Assembly (NCBI RefSeq): GCF_001707825.1
Contig: NZ_LYBM01000012.1
Coordinates: 1 to 64,000, forward strand
DNA length: 64,000 bases
Direction of reading: 5' to 3'
From: Veronia pacifica
Lineage (GTDB): Bacteria > Pseudomonadota > Gammaproteobacteria > Enterobacterales > Vibrionaceae
Both the position numbers and the translations under genes were made by a program. Position 1 is the stretch's first letter; each line of letters begins with the position of its first letter. Of the stretch, positions 47,382 to 56,966 are shown one piece after another. Under the pieces are notes generated by a model. The model was not told the DNA's origin and did no database searches. It saw only the letters and a program-made list of their open reading frames with translations.

Positions 47382-48728
47382 ATGATTCGTTTATTTCATT
47401 TGCTGATATTTGTCATGGTTACAGTGCTTACCGGTTGCGACAGTATTAAGCGTGTTGGCGAGATCAAGCATGGTACAGGATTTTCTGCGGCCGAAATGTG
47501 CTCTAGGCTTTTTGTCAGTCAGGAAGCAGAGACACTGATAGTAGAAGATGTAATAAGACATAAAGTTTTTCCACTTACCTGGGTTTGGCATGTTGATATC
47601 AACAGAGAAGATAAACAAGTCAGCGTATCTGCACCCTTTATTCCTGGTTTAAACAAAAAGACCGCAGTATATAGAGAGGGAATAGGCTGTTCAGTGCTGG
47701 ATGATGATGCGCCAGAAAGTCTGGCAGTCACTGCGGTGAAAAAGCACGATCTTGATGCAAAAAGAATCAGTGAGATTCCGGTCGACATTTCTGCATCAGC
47801 TCAAGCGGCAATACAGCCATGGTTTGAAGAAACAACGGCAGATTCGTTTAGGCAACAAAATACTTATGCTGTACTGGTAATGAAGAACGGTAAAATTATT
47901 GCCGAGCAATATGCAGATGGTCACGGTAAAGATGTGCCAATGTTAGGATGGTCGATGGGTAAATCTCTGACAGCACTGCTGGCCGGTGTTCTTTTCGATC
48001 AAGACAAGCTGACTATCGATGATATTGCTCTCCCTGCCTCAGAGATTCACCCTCTGCCTGTAAGGGTTAAACATCTATTGAATATGTCTTCGGGGCTAGA
48101 GTGGGATGAAGTTCAGTATAGTGGTGCGTCAGATGCCTCTGAGATGCTGTACTTAGAGCCAGATTCAGCTGCTTATGTGGCTACCCGGCCTCAAATAGCT
48201 CAACCCGGTAGCAAATACACTTACTCAACGGGCGATACTCAACTTCTGGCAAAATTCATCTCCGACAGAGTAGGAGGGGGTGGGCAAGCTGTTTATGATT
48301 TCTACCAGAAAGAGCTCTTCCACAAACTTGGTATTGGCAGTGCTTTTTTTGAACATGACCCTGCCGGCACATTCATTGGTGGTGCGCGGCCCTTCCTTAA
48401 ACCCCGGGACTGGTTAAAGATAGGTTTATTGCTTCAAAACAAAGGCCGGTGGAATGGGGAGCAAGTTATTTCTGAGGAGTGGATAGATTATCTTCTGACG
48501 CCTTCTCCTGCTAACCCTTACTATGGTGGAACCATATGGTTGGGTGATGAAGAGGTGCTTGGTTTCCCCGACGATATGTTTTCTATGCGAGGTCATCTGG
48601 GCCAATATATGACGGTTATTCCTTCTCAAGATCTGGTGATATTAAGGTTGGGTATCCTCCATGCAGAGGATTATCCGACTCAAGTAATGGCAAGGACGTT
48701 AGAAATTAGTCAAGCTATCTCAGACTAG
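47382..48728 (+). CDS. Beta-lactamase-like serine hydrolase lipoprotein
   Basis: 448 residues. A lipoprotein signal peptide ends in the lipobox 'LTGC' (Cys19). An N-terminal region of unknown function (about 30-145) precedes a class C beta-lactamase/D,D-peptidase-like domain with the nucleophile in 'S191-M-G-K194', a Tyr281-Ser-Thr as the second motif and 'RGHLGQY' late in the chain. Such proteins are often esterases or peptidases rather than antibiotic-degrading enzymes. Expected to be membrane-anchored in the periplasm. The palindrome upstream may regulate it. Confidence 0.88.
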   Translation: MIRLFHLLIFVMVTVLTGCDSIKRVGEIKHGTGFSAAEMCSRLFVSQEAETLIVEDVIRHKVFPLTWVWHVDINREDKQVSVSAPFIPGLNKKTAVYREGIGCSVLDDDAPESLAVTAVKKHDLDAKRISEIPVDISASAQAAIQPWFEETTADSFRQQNTYAVLVMKNGKIIAEQYADGHGKDVPMLGWSMGKSLTALLAGVLFDQDKLTIDDIALPASEIHPLPVRVKHLLNMSSGLEWDEVQYSGASDASEMLYLEPDSAAYVATRPQIAQPGSKYTYSTGDTQLLAKFISDRVGGGGQAVYDFYQKELFHKLGIGSAFFEHDPAGTFIGGARPFLKPRDWLKIGLLLQNKGRWNGEQVISEEWIDYLLTPSPANPYYGGTIWLGDEEVLGFPDDMFSMRGHLGQYMTVIPSQDLVILRLGILHAEDYPTQVMARTLEISQAISD

Positions 48729-48837
48729 GAAGTGTGCGGAGCTGGATGTTTAACCGAGCCAGTCGTTCTTTTCAGACGGTAGGATGTTTTACTGACGAAA
48801 AAACGTATTTGATATTGATGAAGAAGATAACAGGAAT

Positions 48838-48869
48838 AAAAAAGCCCCAGCAGATGCTGAGGCTTTTTT
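48838..48869. terminator. Bidirectional terminator after the tRNA-Ser/tRNA-Asp unit and the serine hydrolase gene
   Basis: AAAAAAGCC (48838-48846) pairs with GGCTTTTTT (48861-48869), with a CAGC/GCTG inner stem. On the minus strand it ends the tRNA transcript 7 bases after the tRNA-Asp 3' end. Confidence 0.9.
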
Positions 48870-48875
48870 ACGTGT

Positions 48876-48952
48876 TGGCGGAGCGGACGGGACTCGAACC
48901 CGCGACCCCCGGCGTGACAGGCCGGTATTCTAACCAACTGAACTACCGCTCC
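48876..48952 (-). tRNA. tRNA-Asp (anticodon GTC)
   Basis: 77 nt on the minus strand with encoded CCA. Acceptor stem GGAGCGG/CCGCTCC, discriminator G, anticodon loop CTGTCAC giving GTC, T-loop GGTTCGAGTCC. Co-transcribed behind the tRNA-Ser at 48988-49078. Confidence 0.97.
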
Positions 48953-48987
48953 ATGTTCTGTGCACGCCGAAGCAAACCCAGAAAATG

Positions 48988-49078
48988 TGGCGGAGAGATA
49001 GGGATTTGAACCCTAGATACGCTATTAACGTATGCCGGTTTTCAAGACCGGTGCTTTCAACCACTCAGCCATCTCTCC
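48988..49078 (-). tRNA. tRNA-Ser (anticodon TGA), second copy
   Basis: 91 nt on the minus strand, identical in sequence to the tRNA-Ser at 39625-39715 but inverted. Encoded CCA, TGA anticodon, long variable arm. First gene of a short tRNA operon with tRNA-Asp. Confidence 0.97.
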
Positions 49079-49091
49079 GTAAGTGGTGCGC

Positions 49092-49120
49092 ATAATAGGT
49101 CACATTTTTGAGGTTGTAAA
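49092..49120 (-). promoter_or_regulatory. Sigma-70 promoter of the tRNA-Ser/tRNA-Asp operon
   Basis: On the minus strand TTTACA (49120-49115), 17-bp spacer, TATTAT (49097-49092), about 13 bp before the tRNA. It has the same hexamers and spacing as the promoter of the other tRNA-Ser copy. Confidence 0.8.
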
Positions 49121-49294
49121 TACCTTGCCAGTTCAACTGGTCAACAAGTCGCCGCCTGTGCGTTTTTATAGGTTTGAACGTTTGATTTGTGGGCGTTTCT
49201 ACGAGGCTTATCAATTAAATAATGTCAGATATCAATCATTGGTGTGATCAGGTGTGAATAGTCAGAGATTGAGGCTTTAAAAGCATTTGAAGTT

Positions 49295-49675
49295 TTGGCT
49301 AACTTGTTAGTATGTGAATCAAGGTCAACTATTGAATTGATGCAAAATGAAGCAAGGCGTTTTTTTCGCCTCGATTACCCTGAATCTTACCGCCCAGAGC
49401 TCCAAATTAATGATCGGTGCTTTCAGGTACAACAGATCTCTGAGGAAGGTATCGTGGCGATCATCCCTAATGTTTCGTTAAACCAGATCGGTGCGATATT
49501 CAATGCCACTATCACTTTTTACGATGGCGTGACTTTCGAACTACTCGGCCGAATCTTGCGCATTGAGGGGGATCGTGTTGTCGGTCAACTCACCAAAGGG
49601 ATTAATTTTAAAAGAATGAATGAGGAACAGAGGCAGTTACGAGTCAGATTTCCACGTTATAAATTTAATAGGTAG
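49295..49675 (+). CDS. PilZ-domain protein, first of a tandem pair
   Basis: Up to 126 residues from TTG 49295. The start is uncertain, and ATG 49340 (111 residues) would begin just before the conserved core. The core 'RRFFRLDYPESYRPEL' with its Arg pair is the c-di-GMP-binding arm of PilZ domains, followed by a beta-barrel ('QQISEEGIVAIIP', 'LLGRILRIEGDRVVGQL'). The protein has no other domain, so it is likely a small c-di-GMP receptor that acts on a partner protein. It is about half identical to the PilZ gene 165 bp downstream. Confidence 0.8.
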   Translation: MANLLVCESRSTIELMQNEARRFFRLDYPESYRPELQINDRCFQVQQISEEGIVAIIPNVSLNQIGAIFNATITFYDGVTFELLGRILRIEGDRVVGQLTKGINFKRMNEEQRQLRVRFPRYKFNR

Positions 49676-49840
49676 CACCGAGAGAAAAATCCCCGGCTTT
49701 TCTTTCTCACTTAATCTTTATTCATACAGGTCAAAACTCACCCCCATCGATCGGATTAATCGTATGTTTTTCTGCATCTCGTCTTTGAACTTTCGCTGAC
49801 TAGTGAATATCTTTAATGAGTCACCCTCATCAATTTACTG

Positions 49841-50185
49841 GTGGACATTACTTTGGATCTGAACAGACGAAAATACTTCAGGCTTACTTATCCGGATTCC
49901 TATAGACCGAGAATAAAAATCTATGGCGGTATTTATCAGATAGGCCAAGTGTCGGAGAGAGGTATTGTGATGCTAATACCTGAACTACCGCACTATAAAA
50001 TTGGCGCAAAGTTCTCTGCAGTAATAGAGTTTGCAGATAAAACCCAGCTTAAGTTGGCTGGCAGGTTACTGCGTATTGAGGGCAACAAAGCCATTGGCGC
50101 TTTGAGTGAGCCGATTGATTTTAAGAGAATCAACGAAGAGCAGCGTCAGCTCAAGCTTAAATTTCCGGCCTACAAACCGCATTGA
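49841..50185 (+). CDS. PilZ-domain protein, second of a tandem pair
   Basis: 114 residues from GTG 49841. 'RRKYFRLTYPDSYRPRI' is the c-di-GMP-binding arm, followed by 'GQVSERGIVMLIP' and 'LAGRLLRIEGNKAIGAL'. Shared C-terminal block 'FKR(I/M)NEEQRQL' shows it arose by duplication with the neighbour at 49295. No ribosome binding site is obvious for either gene, so starts are tentative. Expected to be a cytoplasmic c-di-GMP receptor. Confidence 0.82.
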   Translation: MDITLDLNRRKYFRLTYPDSYRPRIKIYGGIYQIGQVSERGIVMLIPELPHYKIGAKFSAVIEFADKTQLKLAGRLLRIEGNKAIGALSEPIDFKRINEEQRQLKLKFPAYKPH

Positions 50186-50290
50186 AAGCGAATATGGTGT
50201 CTGCGATCGGCCTCATGAACTTTCTCAAATCCAGCAACAGCCTACCTGATAACATCATCCTCAGATGTTAACAACCGCGAAAAAAATGAT

Positions 50291-50845
50291 ATGCAGTTAC
50301 CCCAAGATATTAGCCTCCGCCCCCTTGAAATAGAAGACACTGACGCTTTTTATCGTTGGTTTTCAGAACCGGATATTGTCAGGTATAGCCTTTCTGGATT
50401 TCAGTACCCAAGGTCAAAGTCAGACATAGTGGCTTGGCTTAGAGAGAGTAATAAAGAAGATAAAACTGTTAATTTTGGTATCACTGCGGCGGGTTCCGAC
50501 GAGGTGATAGGGTATGCGGGAATAACGTCAATAAGTACTATAAACCGCAGCGGTGAGTATTTTATTTTGATTGGTGAACGAGACTCTTGGGGTAAAGGTA
50601 TTGGCACCATAGTGACTAAAAAAGTTATTGAATATGGTTTTTGTTCTTTAGGTCTTCACCGGATCGAGTTGACTGCATTTTCTACAAACATTGGTGCAAT
50701 CAAAGCTTACGAAAATGCAGGTTTTCACCATGAGGGGGTAAAGCGGCAAGCTGGTTTTAGAGATGGAGAATTTATCGATAAAGTTCAAATGAGCATTCTT
50801 GCAACTGAGTGGCCACATTCCACTGAAAGATCTCCAAACGTTTAA
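50291..50845 (+). CDS. GNAT-family N-acetyltransferase (RimJ/RimL type)
   Basis: 184 residues. 'ISLRPLEIEDTDAFYRWFSEPDIVRY' opens like RimJ/RimL and SpeG relatives. 'FILIGERDSWGKGIGTIVTKKVIEYGF' is the acetyl-CoA-binding motif A (with GKGIGT) and 'LHRIELTAFSTNIGAIKAYENAGFHHEGVKRQ' is motif B. It transfers acetyl from acetyl-CoA to an amine, possibly a protein N-terminus, antibiotic or small amine. The acceptor is unknown. Confidence 0.9.
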   Translation: MQLPQDISLRPLEIEDTDAFYRWFSEPDIVRYSLSGFQYPRSKSDIVAWLRESNKEDKTVNFGITAAGSDEVIGYAGITSISTINRSGEYFILIGERDSWGKGIGTIVTKKVIEYGFCSLGLHRIELTAFSTNIGAIKAYENAGFHHEGVKRQAGFRDGEFIDKVQMSILATEWPHSTERSPNV

Positions 50846-51229
50846 GTGTATCGTCCGTTTGCCCCCATCCTTTCTGGTCTTGAGTTATTTACTCAAGCGA
50901 CTAAATGCGGCGCAAAAATCCAGAAGTGCCAGTGGAGTACAAAGCAACCAATTTTGATTTTGGTAATACGATCGTATCGTCGAGTCCTCTTGTTGAGTCA
51001 TTGAATGATATGGCTGACAAAGGGGTTGTCGACATCTTTTGATGTTGTGATTTGGTCAATCGGATGAGTTAATGATCTGTCAGAACAATTAACTGCTGCG
51101 AAGCAACTTAAAGATGGCGGAAGAGACTTAGTAGTGCGGTGCATATTTGTGAGATACATGCACCGCAGTCGTTCTACTTTCTTGTAGCAGCCCCAGTGAC
51201 GATATTCAGCATGAACCAGGGACTCAAAA
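50846..51229. other. Convergent intergenic region (384 bp)
   Basis: It contains a perfect 10-bp inverted repeat (TGCGGTGCAT 51135-51144, ATGCACCGCA 51158-51167), probably a terminator-like hairpin for the rightward direction since T-rich sequence follows it. No gene is seen. Confidence 0.55.
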
Positions 51230-51946
51230 TCAGAATAAATCAGTTAAGCTTTTGATTGTCTCAGCTGTATTGGTCACTTTTAGCAGCCCCTCATAAAAGC
51301 CTTGTTCTTTTGCCAGGCTTTCATCCTGACTTTTTAATTTTGCTTTCCTTTCAACAGATAAATCGGGTTTTACCATTTCTTTGGAAATCATTTGACGTTG
51401 ACGCTGAATTTCATGCAATTTTAGTTGGTATTTTGCTTTTGTTAACTCGCTATCTGCACGCTTCAACTCTTCTTGTTTTCGATTGATGTCAGCGTGGAGG
51501 TTGGCTTTGTCTTCAGCACTAAGATCAGGGTTGAGTAAACGTATTTTGTCATCGTCAATACTGCTTTGAAGGCTTTGGACTTGTGATTCAAGCCGTGCCA
51601 CTCGGTAGTTTGGTGTATAACCAGCAAGGAATTCAGTCGACAGCTCTGCGGGACATACTTTGTTGTAAGACTGATTAGCCTGACCGACCATTACGCCATT
51701 TTCATAGGTGCAGTAAGTGCGAAGTCCATCATTCCTTCCCTTGTTATAAAGGCTAAGATCAACTTTTACACTGTATTCGGAACAGTCTTTGCTGTAGTCA
51801 GCTGCTTTATTTTGTTGACCGGCGCTGCCATCTTTTAAACCGATCTGATACCAGTCACCCAGTCGACATTCTTCTTCGCTGATAGCAGCACAACCACTGA
51901 TAGTAGCTGCAAGGATAATGCACATTGGCAATGCTTTACTTTTCAT
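51230..51946 (-). CDS. DUF2799 lipoprotein with coiled-coil C-terminus
   Basis: 238 residues. Signal peptide and lipobox 'ISGC' (Cys19) predict an outer- or inner-membrane lipoprotein. The first ~100 mature residues ('CRLGDWYQIGLKDGSAGQ', 'YNKGRNDGLRTYCTYENGVMVGQAN', 'CPAELSTEFLAGY') match the DUF2799 domain with its conserved cysteines. The rest (about 115-215) is a Lys/Glu/Gln-rich coiled coil. Function unknown; probably an envelope protein. Confidence 0.85.
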   Translation of the reverse strand: MKSKALPMCIILAATISGCAAISEEECRLGDWYQIGLKDGSAGQQNKAADYSKDCSEYSVKVDLSLYNKGRNDGLRTYCTYENGVMVGQANQSYNKVCPAELSTEFLAGYTPNYRVARLESQVQSLQSSIDDDKIRLLNPDLSAEDKANLHADINRKQEELKRADSELTKAKYQLKLHEIQRQRQMISKEMVKPDLSVERKAKLKSQDESLAKEQGFYEGLLKVTNTAETIKSLTDLF

Positions 51947-53473
51947 TATATTTTGATTCCTGTTAACAAATACAACTGACCATCAACATCGTTCGTTAAT
52001 CGTCTTAAGCACGGATCTCGGTATCCAGTCCTTACGAAAATAATTCACAGATATAAAAGTGTTAATAAATGTAAACAAATCGGTCAGAATTTTAGATATA
52101 TCATCCCAGATGTGCAATTGATGAAATCGCCGATTAGGGTATAAAAATTTAATCAATACACGCCTGAAGTAATGCAAAACTATCCGTCGTATCTTAGATA
52201 TATTTCGAAATTAGCAGTGATATAAGAAAGTAATCATTAATATCTTCCACAACAAGAATCTCAATCACTTTCTCATTGAAACACAGCTATTTCGTAACTG
52301 GTTTTACTATTACTGATCCTATTCGTATTCTAAGTTTTCAACCAGCAATACTCAATAGGTTTTATATAAATAGTAATTCATTCCCATTTGACTCCTATTC
52401 TAAAATTTACTTAAGGAATATAAGAGTGGAAAAGGGAGTAATAATTTTTGCATTAATAACATACATTTCAGTAGTTTACGATGAATCACCTCTATTAAAA
52501 AGATAAAATAGAGAGTGATATTGTTATTGATAGTATTTTGTATGATAACCAGAAAGCCGCAGGGTTGGAGGGGATGAGAATCGAAAAGTATACATATAAA
52601 CCTATCATAGTTATGAGGGTATGAAATGGATTTGAATGCTAGCTAGGAGTGTTTTTGGTAGTCGATATGCATTCTTTGTGTTCAGTTGGTAGGGTGGTGA
52701 TAAGGCTCAACAGCGCGTTCTTTGGCAAAAAATCTGAGATAAGTCTTGCAACATAAAAGAAGCCAGACTTATCAATAGTACCTTTAGCTGCTCTTTAGTG
52801 TGTCATTATTATTAAGTTAGTCGGTTAGTTGATGAGCGGCATTGGTAGACTACCGGAAAAAATATCAATCGAAAAGCTGCTGACGGTTATTTTAACCACT
52901 AAAAAAATAAGTTAGAAATGGGAATGGTACCCAGGTAAGTAAACCTAAGATGGCTTTCAAATAACATAAATGCGATATGACTTGCCCATCTTACCCGCTG
53001 ACCAATAGAGATTAATTCACATACTCGCTGGAAGAAAAATAAAAAACATCATGTATTGATATTTATAAAACAGGTGATCAAGTTCCCGTAATTATCACCG
53101 CGCCCTTCAAAGGGTTTCGAGCGGTTGTTGAGGGTTTACCTCTTTGGATGGGGTTCATTGACGCCTTTCAGACTCACTCTTTCCAGATCAAAATCAAATC
53201 AGTACTTCGAGAATGAGAAATAGACATAACGCGCTGAGGGAGCATCAGACATGGAGTATGTTACAGGGTTATTACTTGCTTCCTATCTCTAAGATACACC
53301 TTGAGCTTGCAGCATGAGATTCCATTCTACATTTTGTGTTTAACTATGCTCATAGTTATTCCTAGGTATAGAGATGTCACCTTAGGGTCGCCATTCAGAA
53401 AGATGCACTGCCCTCTATGTAGAAGGTGCTGGCATAGGATTAAAAGAAACGAACAAAGGACTGGGAAGATAAA
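51947..53473. other. Long gene-poor region (about 1.5 kb)
   Basis: AT-rich. Short frames such as 52276-52506 (76 codons) and 53301-53486 show no ribosome binding site, biased codon use or recognisable family, and I reject them. It may hold a decayed gene, a regulatory RNA or simply spacer. I see no repeats or mobile-element ends. Confidence 0.5.
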
Positions 53474-54376
53474 ATGGAAAAAATAAAAAAACTTGGCTTC
53501 ATCGGGTTGGGTTTGATGGGAAACCCAATGGTTGAAAGATTGCTGAATGCGGGCTTCGACGTGTGTGTCTGGGCCCGTTCTCCTGAAAAGGCGAAACGCG
53601 CTACTGATGCAGGGGCCACACTTTATCCATCAGTCGCATCGCTGGTGGATGATGTCGAGGTATTGATGTTGTGTGTGTCAAATACTGCTGCGGTGCAGGA
53701 TGTTGTGACAGGTCAGTCTGGCGTGTTATCAGCCTTGGCTAAGAATCAGTTTTCCTCCCTGTCTGTCATTGTTGATTTTTCCAGTATTGCGCCAAACGTT
53801 ACCCGAGATATTGCTGAGCAGGCGGATAAATACAATGTGAAATGGGTCGATAGTCCGGTGTCGGGTGGCGTTGCTGGGGCAGAGCAGGGCACTTTAGCTG
53901 TGATGTGTGGCGGTGACCCTGTCATTATTTCTTCATTGATGCCGTTTTATGAGCCTCTGGCAGGAAACGTGACCCATATGGGGCCGACAGGCAGCGGCCA
54001 GGTAACTAAGATAGCAAACCAAATGCTGGTGAGTTGCAACATTATGGTAATGGCAGAAATGTTTGCTTTGGCAGAGAAAGCAGGAGTTGATGCCGGCAAG
54101 ATCCCGCAGGCATTGAAAGGCGGTTTTGCTGATTCAATACCTCTGCAATTAACGGGGCCCCGTATGGCAAATAAAGAGTTTGATGAAGTGAAATGGCATG
54201 TGAAAACACTTCTCAAGGATTTAACCATGGCAAATGAGCTCGCAATATCACAAGAAGCATGGTCGCCGATGACAGAACTGGCAGCTAAGTTAATGGATTT
54301 ACATGCTTCTAAGGGGTATGCGGATGCCGATCCGAGTTCAATTGTGTTGCAATATAGCCACTCAACAAAAGATTGA
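53474..54376 (+). CDS. NAD-binding beta-hydroxyacid dehydrogenase (3-hydroxyisobutyrate dehydrogenase family)
   Basis: 300 residues. 'LGFIGLGLMGNPMVERLLNAGFDVCVW' is the NAD-binding start and family signature. 'VDSPVSGGVAGAEQGTLAVMCGG' is the substrate-binding block, and Lys in 'GQVTKIANQM' is the expected catalytic residue. Relatives oxidise 3-hydroxyisobutyrate, tartronate semialdehyde or similar hydroxyacids. The substrate is unknown and there is no pathway context. Confidence 0.92.
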   Translation: MEKIKKLGFIGLGLMGNPMVERLLNAGFDVCVWARSPEKAKRATDAGATLYPSVASLVDDVEVLMLCVSNTAAVQDVVTGQSGVLSALAKNQFSSLSVIVDFSSIAPNVTRDIAEQADKYNVKWVDSPVSGGVAGAEQGTLAVMCGGDPVIISSLMPFYEPLAGNVTHMGPTGSGQVTKIANQMLVSCNIMVMAEMFALAEKAGVDAGKIPQALKGGFADSIPLQLTGPRMANKEFDEVKWHVKTLLKDLTMANELAISQEAWSPMTELAAKLMDLHASKGYADADPSSIVLQYSHSTKD

Positions 54377-54886
54377 TATCAACTCCGGTTTTCTCGCTAG
54401 TATTCGGTGTTAGATTGTCTTGTTCTATAGATTAATTTGAGATTAACCAGACAAATATTGTGATATCTATCTGTGTATTAGCATTACTATTGAGGCAAAA
54501 GAGGCGGTCATACTGAAGAAATTATTCTTTCAGTTTTATTACCTGCTTTAATCCATCGAAAGTAGATATAAATTTCGTTAACCAGGCATATGGTGATTAA
54601 AGTTGCTATTTTTATGCGGTTTTATTCATTGTTGATGCGAATTAAGTGATAGTTTTTACCTATGGAGAAAAGGCTGATGGCTACCTTTTTTCGAGTTAAG
54701 TCACTCTAATTTGGATTGGTTCACCCTATTTTTCTTTCATTTATTTTTCCTAGCAGAAAAAGAACTCGACCCTTACAATCCGCACTCAATAACGATAACT
54801 GATTAATACTTTTTTCCTTATTTTTATATTTTTGCTCGAACAGAGCTGAAAGTAAGGCTTTTATCCAACAAAAAGGGTGACAAGGA
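54377..54886. other. Intergenic region upstream of GAPDH (510 bp)
   Basis: AT-rich; presumably holds the GAPDH promoter. One weak T-tailed hairpin (AAAAGG/CCTTTT near 54668-54689) may be a terminator. No gene is seen. Confidence 0.5.
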
Positions 54887-56323
54887 ATGAGTCCAGAGAA
54901 CTATCAACAAGAATGGCAAGTAAAGCAAACGATTGCGGAGTCGATTTCTCCGCTCATAGGCCAGATTTATCGACAAAACGGGGTAGAAGTCCTCTTATTC
55001 GGTAAAACTCTTGTTAACGCTGCGACCATAGATATTCTGAAGCTTCACCGTGTTTCCCGCCGATATATCGGTGAAGAACTTTCCCCTAAGAAAACGCTTC
55101 CAATCATTGAGCATTTAGTGGACATGCCTTTATCCCCTTGCAGGATAGATGTTGGCCAGCTGGCGCATCAATACTGGAAAGAACACAATGACGCTGAAGG
55201 TCTTTCCGATTTTCTGCAATCTGCATTATCAGACGCCATAGCCAGCGACGCAGAAGTTCAGCCGAAAGACGTCGTTTTATACGGCTTTGGGCGCATTGGT
55301 CGGCTACTGACTCGCCTATTGGTTGAGAAGAGCGGCTCGGGATATCCCCTCAAACTGAGAGCGATAGTAGTTCGTGGTGGTAAAGATGGAGATCTCGAAA
55401 AGCGTGCAAGCTTGCTTCGCAGAGACTCAGTCCACGGCCAGTTCAACGGCAGTATTGAAATAGATACAGAGCGTAAAGCCCTGATCGCAAACGGTAACTA
55501 CATTCAGGTCATTTACGCAAATAGTCCTAAAGAAGTTGATTACACTGACTATGGTATCGAAAACGCCTTGGTTGTCGATAACACTGGCGTGTGGCGAGAT
55601 GTTGATGGTTTGGGACAGCACCTCAATTGCCCGGGCGTAGACAAGGTCCTACTGACTGCTCCAGGTAAAGGCGATATCAAAAACATTGTATTTGGTGTTA
55701 ACGACGGAATGATTGAAGCAGAGGATCGTATTATCTCTGCTGCCAGCTGCACAACAAACGCCATTACCCCCGTATTAAAAGCAATTAATGATAAGTACGG
55801 TGTATTGTCTGGTCATATCGAAACCGTGCATTCGTACACTAATGACCAAAACCTGATTGATAACTTTCACAAAGGCGAACGCCGAGGCCGAAGCGCTGCA
55901 ATGAACATGGTCCTGACGTCGACAGGTGCTGCAAGTGCTGTTGCCAAGGCATTGCCCGAGCTCGCAGGTAAACTGACGGGTAACGCTATTCGTGTTCCAA
56001 CACCAAATGTCTCTATGGCTGTTGCAAACCTTAATCTAGGCGAAGGAACAGACAAGGATAGCTTGAACAACTACCTGCGTGATATGGCGTTGAAATCTGA
56101 ATTAGCCGCGCAAATCGATTTTACGGAATCAACCGAAGTGGTGTCGTCTGACATCGTTGGTTCTCGTTATCCGGGTGTAGTCGATGCACAGTCGACGATT
56201 GCTCAAGACAATCGTTGTGTGTTGTACATCTGGTATGACAATGAATTTGGCTACTCTTGCCAAGTGGTCCACTGTATGGAACAAATGATGGGTGTTCGTT
56301 ACAAGACGCTCCCGGGTGCCTAA
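54887..56323 (+). CDS. Long-form glyceraldehyde-3-phosphate dehydrogenase
   Basis: 478 residues against ~335 for the classical enzyme. An N-terminal helical extension of ~125 residues precedes the Rossmann fold ('VVLYGFGRIGRLLTRLL'). The catalytic Cys288 lies in 'AASCTTNAITPV', the conserved His in 'ETVHSYTNDQNLIDN' follows, and 'RVPTPNVSMAVANLN' and 'WYDNEFGYSCQVVH' complete the domain. The protein oxidises glyceraldehyde-3-phosphate to 1,3-bisphosphoglycerate with NAD(P). Vibrios often carry this long second GAPDH besides GapA, so a specialised or gluconeogenic role is possible. A terminator follows. Confidence 0.93.
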   Translation: MSPENYQQEWQVKQTIAESISPLIGQIYRQNGVEVLLFGKTLVNAATIDILKLHRVSRRYIGEELSPKKTLPIIEHLVDMPLSPCRIDVGQLAHQYWKEHNDAEGLSDFLQSALSDAIASDAEVQPKDVVLYGFGRIGRLLTRLLVEKSGSGYPLKLRAIVVRGGKDGDLEKRASLLRRDSVHGQFNGSIEIDTERKALIANGNYIQVIYANSPKEVDYTDYGIENALVVDNTGVWRDVDGLGQHLNCPGVDKVLLTAPGKGDIKNIVFGVNDGMIEAEDRIISAASCTTNAITPVLKAINDKYGVLSGHIETVHSYTNDQNLIDNFHKGERRGRSAAMNMVLTSTGAASAVAKALPELAGKLTGNAIRVPTPNVSMAVANLNLGEGTDKDSLNNYLRDMALKSELAAQIDFTESTEVVSSDIVGSRYPGVVDAQSTIAQDNRCVLYIWYDNEFGYSCQVVHCMEQMMGVRYKTLPGA

Positions 56324-56428
56324 AAGGTTGCTCCACAACTTTTACAAATACCTGAACAGTAACGACATCGGCTCTCCCGCCAACTGAGAGTCGAATACCT
56401 TATAATAATAATGAGTGGACAGATAATT

Positions 56429-56456
56429 GCCCGGCAGATGCCGGGCTTTTTTTATT
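56429..56456 (+). terminator. Rho-independent terminator of the GAPDH gene
   Basis: GCCCGGC (56429-56435) and GCCGGGC (56440-56446) with a 4-base loop are followed by TTTTTTTATTT. Confidence 0.93.
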
Positions 56457-56483
56457 TGATCGTATCTTTTGATTTAATTTTAT

Positions 56484-56879
56484 TTACGACTGCTTTTCTT
56501 CAGTTACCTGACTGAGTATCTCGTCACCCCAGCCCAGCAATTTCCCGTCTGCAAAGATGACTGGCGTGCATTCGTCTTTGGTATCGTGGCCGTCACCTTT
56601 AACAAAATGTGTGCGATAGAAAAGAACTTTGTACTGCATATTATTTAGGGTGAAAGCCTCAGAAAATGACGAATCTCCAAGCTTATTCTTAACATCTGAA
56701 TAGGATGAACCAACGTTTAAATCAGCAATTTTATTTCGCGTCTCTTGCCATTGGGCTTCGTGACTCGATGAACTTGACCATCCGGGTCCATGCTCATCAT
56801 TGCCAAGATTGACGACGCAGCCTTGCAGTGTAAGTGAGAGAAGACCAAGGGTGAGTATGTGTTTTAGTTTTATAGACAT
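56484..56879 (-). CDS. DUF3192 lipoprotein
   Basis: 131 residues. Signal peptide with 'LTLQGC' at the lipobox (Cys21) predicts a lipoprotein. The C-terminal ~80 residues ('NKIADLNVGSSYSDVKNKLGDSSFSEAF', 'YKVLFYRTHFVKGDGHDTKDECTPVIFADGKLLGWG') match the DUF3192 family, which resembles SmpA/BamE-type folds. Function unknown, envelope-associated. It reads away from the LiaF-like gene's 3' end by 87 bp on the same strand, so co-transcription is possible. Confidence 0.85.
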   Translation of the reverse strand: MSIKLKHILTLGLLSLTLQGCVVNLGNDEHGPGWSSSSSHEAQWQETRNKIADLNVGSSYSDVKNKLGDSSFSEAFTLNNMQYKVLFYRTHFVKGDGHDTKDECTPVIFADGKLLGWGDEILSQVTEEKQS

Positions 56880-56966
56880 TATCTTTCCTAGATATTAACT
56901 GACGCTATTTATGTGTATATATAAAAACGCTTCTGTCTGGTTAGCATACGCTAACCACAATCTTTC

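Noticed and set aside
52276-52506. 76-codon open frame in the 1.5-kb gap
   Set aside because: No recognisable start signal or protein features, and the region is AT-rich so long frames arise easily.
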